DNA from: an uncultured Prevotellaceae bacterium
GTDB taxonomy: Bacteria > Bacteroidota > Bacteroidia > Bacteroidales > Bacteroidaceae
DNA length: 64,000 nt
Assembly (NCBI GenBank): GCA_902778535.1
Contig: CACYYG010000001.1
Span: 168,699 to 232,698, forward strand
Direction of reading: 5' to 3'
Shown here piece by piece: positions 58,465-64,000 of the stretch (positions within the stretch are counted from its first letter, which is position 1; each line of letters opens with the position of its first letter). Both the position numbers and the translations under genes were made by a program. The notes under the pieces were generated by a model. That model did no database searches and was not told where the DNA came from. It saw only the letters and a program-made list of their open reading frames with translations.

Positions 58465-60630
58465 ATGAACACGAAGAGACGATACGCAGGTACGGCCGTT
58501 TTCCTGCTGGCCGCCGTACTGTTGATGCCGCTTCACGCAAAGCCCTACATGCCGAAGGACGTGGTGTGGACAACGCAGAGCCGTAACAGCAGCGAGTCGA
58601 TGCCCTGCGGAGGTCACGACATCGGCATGAATATCTGGGTGGAGAACGGCGACCTGCTATTCTACGTGCAGCAGAGCGGGTGGTTCGACGAGAACAACAC
58701 GCTGCTGAAGGCCGGCCGCTGGCGCCTGCACATCGACGGCAATCCCTTTGGCCGCCGAGACTTCGAGCAGCGCCTGTGCCTGGAAGAGGGCTGTGTCTAC
58801 ATAAAGGGCGGCGGCGTGAAGGTGCGCATCTGGGCCGACGTGCTGGAGCCTGTTGTGTTTGTTGCGACTGAGTCGCAACAGACGAGAAGGGCCGTGCTGA
58901 GCTACGAGAGCTGGCGCTACCGCGACCGCCCAGTGACGAAGGCCGAAGGACAGCAGTGCTCCTACAAATGGCTGACACCCGCCGACCTCGTCACCTACGC
59001 CGACAGCATCGAGCCCGATGACTACTGGCTCACTTTTTCGCACAAGAACCGCGAGAAGACCGTCTTTGACTACACCGTGGAGCGCGAACACCTGCAAAGC
59101 ATCAAGGACTCGCTCTACAACCCCATTGGCTCGCTGCTGAACTATGGCGAGATGATGGCGCCGGGATTCCACTACACCGGCACCACCGACGGCACGTATG
59201 CCGGCACCGACTACCGCAGCTGGAACTACGTATGCGACACGCTGAAGGACAACATCGTCAGCATACGCCTCAACCAGCTGCCGCTCATCACGGCCGAGGC
59301 TTCACGAAAGCGCAGCGAGAACTGGTGGTACGGCTTCTGGCAAACCAGCTACATCAAGCTCGATACGAAGGACAAGGCGGCGCAGACCATGGTGCGCAAC
59401 TACGAGCTGACACGCTACATGCTGGGCTGCAATGCCTACGGCGAATGGCCCACGAAGTTCAACGGCGGACTGTTCACCTTTGACCCCGTGTACGTCGATT
59501 CCACCGCTACGTTCACGCCCGACTACCGCAAGTGGGGCGGCGGCACCATGACGGCACAGAACCAGCGACTGGTCTATTGGCCAATGGTGAAGAGCGGCGA
59601 CTGGGACATGCTCCTGCCACAGCTCGACACCTACCTGCGCATGATGCCCAACGCCAAGCTGTGGAGCCGCCACCACTGGGGCCACCGCGGCGCCTGCTTC
59701 ACTGAGCAGATAGAGAACTTCGGACTGCCCAACGTGGCCGAATACGGCAAGCACAAGGAAGGCGACGACCTGGGTGTGGAGAAAAACAAATGGCTGGAGT
59801 ATGAGTGGGACACAGCCTTGGAATTCTGCCAGATGGCCGTCAAGATGCGGCCGTGGTATCCCGACTCTACATTAGAGAAATACTATGAGTTGGTGCAAGA
59901 GACCACGCGCTTCTTCCATGAACACTACGAATGGGAGGCAAAGAGGCGTGGAGAGAAACCGTATGACGACAACTACAACATGATTATCTATCCCGGCTCG
60001 GGCTGTGAGACCTACAAGATGGCGCGCAACCCCGCCAGCACCATCGCCGCCCTGAAAGCACTGGGCTACGACTTCGACGGCATCCCCGACATTCCCCTCA
60101 CAGTCATCGACGGCGACACCTGCATAGCGCCGGCCGAGAGCTGGGAACGCATACAGAACACCGAGGTGCCACAGCTCTATCCCGTCTTCCCCTGGCGCAT
60201 CTACGGTGTGGGAAAGCCGCACCTCAACATCGCGCGCAACACCTATTTTAAAGACCCGCACGCCCTTGAGATGCGCAGCACGAAGGGCTGGAAACAGGAC
60301 AACATCTGGGCAGCGTGCCTTGGCCTGACCGAAGAGGCGCGCCGACTGAACACCGAGAAACTGAGCGACGGTCCCTACCGCTTCCCTGCCTTCTACGATG
60401 CAGGCTTCGACTGGGCGCCCGACCTCAACCGCGGCGGTGCCGGCATGATTGGCGTGCAGGAGATGCTGGTGCAGGAAGACGCCGACAACAACCCCGTGCT
60501 CTTCCCCGCCTGGCCGCGAGAGTGGGACTGCTCCTTCTGCCTCTACATATCAGGACGCCGCTGCATAGAGGGCACGCTCAAGAACGGCGTCATCACCTAT
60601 ACTGAAGACGGCGTGGCTGGAGAGGAATAG
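58465..60630 (+). CDS. DUF5703 family protein, probable (alpha/alpha)6 glycosidase
   Basis: 721 residues from the ATG at 58465; signal peptide MNTKRRYAGTAVFLLAAVLLMPLHA. N-terminal beta domain (about 22-250: VWTTQSRNSSESMPCGGHDIGMNIW, opening typical of DUF5703), then a helical toroid (about 290-650) with WSRHHWGHRGACFTEQIENFG and the C-terminal RSTKGWKQDNIWAACLGL. Resembles GH95/GH65-like toroid enzymes, with unknown substrate here. Divergent from the GH140-GH2 unit under a shared control region, so part of the same locus. Confidence 0.85.
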   Translation: MNTKRRYAGTAVFLLAAVLLMPLHAKPYMPKDVVWTTQSRNSSESMPCGGHDIGMNIWVENGDLLFYVQQSGWFDENNTLLKAGRWRLHIDGNPFGRRDFEQRLCLEEGCVYIKGGGVKVRIWADVLEPVVFVATESQQTRRAVLSYESWRYRDRPVTKAEGQQCSYKWLTPADLVTYADSIEPDDYWLTFSHKNREKTVFDYTVEREHLQSIKDSLYNPIGSLLNYGEMMAPGFHYTGTTDGTYAGTDYRSWNYVCDTLKDNIVSIRLNQLPLITAEASRKRSENWWYGFWQTSYIKLDTKDKAAQTMVRNYELTRYMLGCNAYGEWPTKFNGGLFTFDPVYVDSTATFTPDYRKWGGGTMTAQNQRLVYWPMVKSGDWDMLLPQLDTYLRMMPNAKLWSRHHWGHRGACFTEQIENFGLPNVAEYGKHKEGDDLGVEKNKWLEYEWDTALEFCQMAVKMRPWYPDSTLEKYYELVQETTRFFHEHYEWEAKRRGEKPYDDNYNMIIYPGSGCETYKMARNPASTIAALKALGYDFDGIPDIPLTVIDGDTCIAPAESWERIQNTEVPQLYPVFPWRIYGVGKPHLNIARNTYFKDPHALEMRSTKGWKQDNIWAACLGLTEEARRLNTEKLSDGPYRFPAFYDAGFDWAPDLNRGGAGMIGVQEMLVQEDADNNPVLFPAWPREWDCSFCLYISGRRCIEGTLKNGVITYTEDGVAGEE

Positions 60631-60701
60631 TTGCCGTAGGGGCGTACCACCGTGGAGACTAAGTAATCATTAAATTATAACTTGGTATGATTAAGATACA
60701 G

Positions 60702-60742
60702 ACCCCACCCCTGCCCCTCCCCTTGAGGGGCGGGGAGTGGCT
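60702..60742. repeat. Solitary REP-like hairpin
   Basis: ACCCCACCCCTGCCCCTCCCC, TTGA, then the complementary GGGGCGGGGAGTGG: one half of the REPIN-like elements found inside rsgA, the FKBP and aminotransferase genes. No partner copy nearby. Confidence 0.75.
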
Positions 60743-60848
60743 GCGCCGTCATTCGCGGCTATCATCATAGGCTATTGTCCCAAGTTTTTTTTTTACAATT
60801 ACTAAAGCAACGGCAACAGGGTAATACCGCCACAGCCATCATATAGAA

Positions 60849-60887
60849 AACAGCAGCTGCAACCAGAATACGGATGCAGCTGCTGTT
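60849..60887 (-). terminator. Terminator of the second T9SS cargo-peptide pair
   Basis: Perfect arms AACAGCAGCTGCA (60849-60861) and complement (60875-60887); TTTTC follows on the minus strand. Confidence 0.8.
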
Positions 60888-60920
60888 GCTATAGTATAAT
60901 GGGTGGTGACACCCGGCACG

Positions 60921-61073
60921 TTAATCCTCGTCGTCCCAGCCACTGTCGCCACGACCACAAGCTTCGCTACCATCCTTGGTTCCTGAACCGAAAGGAGTAA
61001 TTGATTCTGCCAACATCTGGCTTACTGCTACCTTTACCACCTCCACAGAAGGAGAAATATATGTCTTTTTCAT
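60921..61073 (-). CDS. Short peptide, 50 residues, MKK-TY-P family
   Basis: Begins MKKTYISPSVEVVKVAVSQ, continues MLAESITPFGSGTKDGSEA and ends CGRGDSGWDDED. No signal peptide or membrane span. 40 bases downstream of a T9SS cargo gene on the same strand and followed by a terminator. Shares N-terminal pattern and acidic, tryptophan-containing end with the product at 44609-44815, which has the same genomic setting. Too short for the usual length cut-offs. Function unknown. A single cysteine (C39) is present here but absent from the other copy. Confidence 0.75.
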   Translation of the reverse strand: MKKTYISPSVEVVKVAVSQMLAESITPFGSGTKDGSEACGRGDSGWDDED

Positions 61074-61113
61074 ATTTGTCTTATCTTTTTAGGAGTCGCA
61101 AATCGACCTGTTA

Positions 61114-63144
61114 TTACTTTACAATTACTTTTTTGCCATTAACGATATACAAGCCTTTCGTGGGCTGATCAACACGGCGACCCTGCAGGTCAAAGAATCC
61201 CTCGTTTTTCTCTACGATCTTAATGGCATCTGAAATGCTGCTTGCCTCAGCGCCATCGAAGATAATGTCGAGAGAACGAGCACCAGCAGGATCACTATCC
61301 AGGTGCAAGTATGCTTTATTCGTAGCAATGGTGCCACTACCAATCTGATAGAACTTACCATCTGAATAGAGGAGATAATCAAAAGTTGTACCGTCGAATA
61401 CTGTTGTTCCATCACCTGCCATCAGTTTGTTGATGGTAGGAGCAGTGGCAGAAGCAGCAACGGGTACGTTATATGTTGTACCAGCAGTACCCTTCAGCAT
61501 CAGCGGCGTGTTCTCAGGAACGGCTGCCGTCACCTCGGTCATTGTCACACCCTCAGCATCAGCATTAGTAGCCACATAGGCTTTCAGGCCTTCAACATTC
61601 GTAAAGTCCATCTTGTAGGGAGTGACATAGGTAATCTTGGCGTAAGCTGGAGTAATAGCCTGGGTAGCTGTTGTATAGGTGACGGTAATGGTCTTAATAT
61701 TATGATTATTTGTGGCACTTAGCGTCACCTCATTTGATGCTCCTGTCCATGTATTGCTACTCAGTGTTCCATCGCTTGCAACATCAAAGCTTGCGCCGGT
61801 TGTCACAATTTTGGTAATTACATAACCAGTTGGTACAGAGAATGTCGCTTTAGATCCGCTGTAGAATCTCAAAGTACCGTCATTGCCCCACCAACGGTAG
61901 CCATTTCCTGAATCTCTTGAAGTAACCATCGTAACATTACCTGCGACCCAAGTCTTAGCATCAGTTTCATAACCAGTTGAAACCAACGTTACACCTGATC
62001 CATAATCCTCAAGTGGGTCTGTTTGAGAAGCTCCAACGAAATCAAAAACACCATCCCTAACCGCAAACGGAGCCTTAGATACGTTCAATGTATACCCAAC
62101 AGTTTTAGGAAGATAATCATCATTACCAGCAAATATTGCTTTAATATATGTTGTTAGAGAGACATCCTTCAGGGTAATCACGCCAGTATTTGCATCTATG
62201 GTTGCAGCGTTCGTATTCGTCGATTCATAGGTTACAGCAACATTATGGGTATTTTTCAGGGTCGGGAAAATGTTATTATCTGCACCATAAGTTACATCTG
62301 CAGATGCAACACTCCATTTTAGATCATTATCTCCAAGCTCTCCTCTTGTGTCGTTGACAGTCAGCGTATAGCTGTCTTCGGAACTTGCGAAAGAGCCACT
62401 CACGGCTGCAGCAATAGCCTTCACGGTTACACTACCACCCCCGGTCACAGTAACAACGCCAGTTGATTCGTCAATAGTGGCACCAGCAGTATTAGCTGTC
62501 ATGGAATAGGTTATTGTTCCATTATAACCCGTTGCTGTCGTGGGAATCTGAGAATACGTTTTCTGAGCAGGATAGTTAATCGATGGTGTCCTGTCTGTAA
62601 ATGTTACCCCGGAAGATGGGTCAGAAGACGCATCATCGTAGGTAACTGAAATATCTGTCAAATACATGGCTTTCGATGTAGAAGAACCTGTCAACGTTAC
62701 GACTATATTTCCGTTTGTCACATTCAGGTCAGAAACAGAATAAATAGTAGAACTGGTGGTCAACGAACCGCTTTTAACAGAAGTTCCGCCGACACTGATG
62801 TCATAAGTAGCTGTAGCAGCCGTTGTGTTTGCTGTTATCGATACTGCTGTAATGACCTTATTTGTTCCAAAACTAGAAATAGGAGTTTGGATAGTCCAAT
62901 CTGTTGTCTGGGGATTTTTAGCAGATCCTACTTGAATAGCTGTAGTACCTGCTCCAATGTATGTACTAGAAGAATAAGCCCAAGAAATGTTTTCAATTTT
63001 TTGAGAACCGCCATTAGCAGTCCATCCTTTAGTCGGAATGGCGTTATTGAAACTGTAGGTGGTAGCCGTTGCCCACGCACTTGAACTTCCTACTACCAGG
63101 GCACACAGCAGGAGGAATGTTTTTAAGAGAGTAGTTTTTCTCAT
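61114..63144 (-). CDS. Secreted T9SS cargo protein with Ig-like repeats
   Basis: 676 residues. Signal peptide MRKTTLLKTFLLLCALVVGSSSAWA. A galactose-binding-like N-terminal domain (about 30-165), bacterial Ig-like (Big) repeats (about 190-360: GVVTVTGGGSVTVKAIAAAVSG pattern and a second copy with TIDANTGVITLKDVS), another beta domain (about 375-490), the same pre-sorting module as in the 41199 gene (PENTPLMLKG... DGKFYQIGSGTI) and a type IX sorting tail (FFDLQGRRVDQPTKGLYIVNGK-type). No catalytic domain. The coding DNA is visibly more A/T-rich than the neighbouring locus, so a different history is possible. Confidence 0.85.
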   Translation of the reverse strand: MRKTTLLKTFLLLCALVVGSSSAWATATTYSFNNAIPTKGWTANGGSQKIENISWAYSSSTYIGAGTTAIQVGSAKNPQTTDWTIQTPISSFGTNKVITAVSITANTTAATATYDISVGGTSVKSGSLTTSSTIYSVSDLNVTNGNIVVTLTGSSTSKAMYLTDISVTYDDASSDPSSGVTFTDRTPSINYPAQKTYSQIPTTATGYNGTITYSMTANTAGATIDESTGVVTVTGGGSVTVKAIAAAVSGSFASSEDSYTLTVNDTRGELGDNDLKWSVASADVTYGADNNIFPTLKNTHNVAVTYESTNTNAATIDANTGVITLKDVSLTTYIKAIFAGNDDYLPKTVGYTLNVSKAPFAVRDGVFDFVGASQTDPLEDYGSGVTLVSTGYETDAKTWVAGNVTMVTSRDSGNGYRWWGNDGTLRFYSGSKATFSVPTGYVITKIVTTGASFDVASDGTLSSNTWTGASNEVTLSATNNHNIKTITVTYTTATQAITPAYAKITYVTPYKMDFTNVEGLKAYVATNADAEGVTMTEVTAAVPENTPLMLKGTAGTTYNVPVAASATAPTINKLMAGDGTTVFDGTTFDYLLYSDGKFYQIGSGTIATNKAYLHLDSDPAGARSLDIIFDGAEASSISDAIKIVEKNEGFFDLQGRRVDQPTKGLYIVNGKKVIVK

Positions 63145-63382
63145 GATAAAGTAAATTTAAAAGTTATTATTGTTGTTATTATTTTTACCTTTTAGGGTGT
63201 TTTTCTTTCCGCTGGGCGTTTAGATTATTCATCAGAACAGTTTGGCTGCCGTCTCTCGCGCGCACGTATATAAAATATGTACACACAAAAGCGTGGAACC
63301 GACAGCTCCACTCTCGGGGGTTCATAGCACAGGAGGCTTTTTTACATCGCTGCGCCGGTGCAGTCGTCCTGCTCCGACGGTG

Positions 63383-63414
63383 CAAAGGTAGGTGTTTTAT
63401 TTCTTTCTGCCAAA
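63383..63414 (-). promoter_or_regulatory. Promoter of the second T9SS cargo gene
   Basis: Minus strand: -33 TTTG (63411-63414), 20-base spacer, -7 TACCTTTG (63383-63390), giving a leader of about 230 bases that is rich in short hairpins. Confidence 0.75.
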
Positions 63415-63668
63415 TCTTTTTGCCATATAATTACAAAAATTCATACTTCACATGTTTTTACTACATCGAAATATACGAAATATACGAATTCTACTATGCA
63501 ACACGGTTTTTTGATATTATCAAACATCGAAAGACACGAAAAGAACTAAACTGAATCATTAAACTACTTTCTCTTTCACACGAATGACCATGAATTAAAC
63601 ATAAATTGTTCAGCAATAAATAATTGATGAGTAATTAATGATAATTCGCGTTTAAAAAAACTTATGTT

Positions 63669-63742
63669 CAATGACATTGTTTTAACGATCAATGGCATTG
63701 ATTATACGTTCAATGGCATTGTTTTAACGTTCAATGCCTTAG
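63669..63742. repeat. Palindrome array, family R1 copy b, 21-base period
   Basis: Units start at 63669, 63690, 63711 and 63732: CAATGACATTG, CAATGGCATTG, CAATGGCATTG and a degenerate CAATGCC copy; spacers such as TTTTAACGTT. Same family and period as 4730-4803. Confidence 0.9.
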
Positions 63743-63961
63743 TCTTAACTATTAATATGCGTCGCAGACATAAAAAAAATGATTGTCCGCAATCGTCAGT
63801 ATGTGACCCTAAAAGGGTCAACGCTCAATAACCGAGGGTGCGTAGTACCTCCGAAACTTGATGGCCTAGATTATTCATGGAAATTTTGTTGAGCAGCGTA
63901 TGTTATTCTTTTAACACGAATTTTTCATTAATATGCAAAAAATAAGTTGGTAAGGTTTTTA

Positions 63962-64000
63962 ATGAAACGAATGAGAATAATGAGATTAATTTTGGCCACG
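63962..64000 (+). CDS. Possible start of a secreted protein gene, cut by the window edge
   Basis: ATG at 63962 opens a frame reading MKRMRIIMRLILA before the window ends: basic residues then hydrophobic ones, as in a signal peptide. Too short to identify. Confidence 0.35.
   Translation, partial: MKRMRIMRLILAT

Larger units (their letters stand above)
63145..63961. other. Intergenic stretch at the right end of the window
   Basis: No convincing gene. Contains a roughly 230-base leader of the minus-strand T9SS gene, its promoter (63383-63414), A/T-rich DNA, and the R1 array (63669-63742). ATTATTCAT motifs recur near 63224 and 63884. Confidence 0.7.

Noticed and set aside
63185-63385. 66-codon minus-strand frame in the leader of the second T9SS gene
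   Set aside because: Begins at the predicted transcription start region, basic and Cys-rich without pattern; more likely untranslated leader.
1-64000. tRNA, rRNA, insertion sequence or prophage genes
   Set aside because: None recognised on either strand by eye; a short tRNA could still have been missed without a covariance search.

Overview
The window is chromosomal DNA from a Bacteroidota bacterium, most likely order Bacteroidales and probably Prevotellaceae. The evidence is a SusC/SusD pair, several proteins ending in type IX secretion (T9SS) C-terminal sorting domains, a PorE-like T9SS component, DUF4954 and DUF6722 proteins, a single-chain GlyRS, a ResB-CcsA fusion, and many Bacteroidota promoters (-7 box TAnnTTTG, with TTTG about 20 bases upstream). 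No tRNA, rRNA, CRISPR array, complete insertion sequence or phage gene was seen. Everything was read by eye, without database searches.

Layout. 1-3.7 kb (minus): a GH29-type fucosidase cut by the window edge, rmuC and thyA. 3.9-4.7 kb: a ZIP metal transporter. 5.1-11.5 kb (plus): outer-membrane barrel, imelysin lipoprotein, di-haem c-type lipoprotein and ResB-CcsA cytochrome c assembly protein, which looks like a periplasmic iron/haem redox module with its own maturation factor. 11.5-16.2 kb (minus): rsmF-like methyltransferase, PorE-like lipoprotein, rsgA. 16.4-19.3 kb (plus): an accessory island with an EcoRI-type adenine methyltransferase and a DUF262-HNH protein, with an operator-like promoter and a long leader. 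19.4-40.4 kb: mostly housekeeping (frr, glyS, FKBP, TlpA, ruvA, a UvrD-type helicase with an embedded DnaQ exonuclease, sugar epimerase, hflX, DUF4954, aminotransferase, twin DUF3298 lipoproteins, sulfatase, pepD, flippase-like protein, rsmA). 40.5-44.9 kb: a candidate small RNA, then a large T9SS cargo gene followed by a 68-residue peptide gene. 45-60.6 kb: a polysaccharide utilisation locus (DUF5123/DUF4957-like lipoprotein, SusC, SusD, LamG-T9SS protein, GH2, GH140-like, DUF5703), probably for a plant cell-wall glycan. 60.9-63.4 kb: a second T9SS cargo gene, again followed by a short peptide gene of the same family as the first.

The most unusual content is repetitive. (1) Six intergenic arrays belong to four unrelated sequence families, yet all consist of 3-4 short, mostly palindromic units repeated every 21 or 22 bases, two helical turns. 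(2) REPIN-like C/G-rich hairpin pairs lie inside genes and are translated in frame (rsgA, porE-like), or straddle start codons and supply the N-terminus (FKBP lipoprotein, aminotransferase). A second, purine-rich family does the same in other genes. (3) Large T9SS cargo plus short peptide gene pairs occur twice. (4) The methyltransferase gene has a sharp internal base-composition break, suggesting exchange of its C-terminal half.
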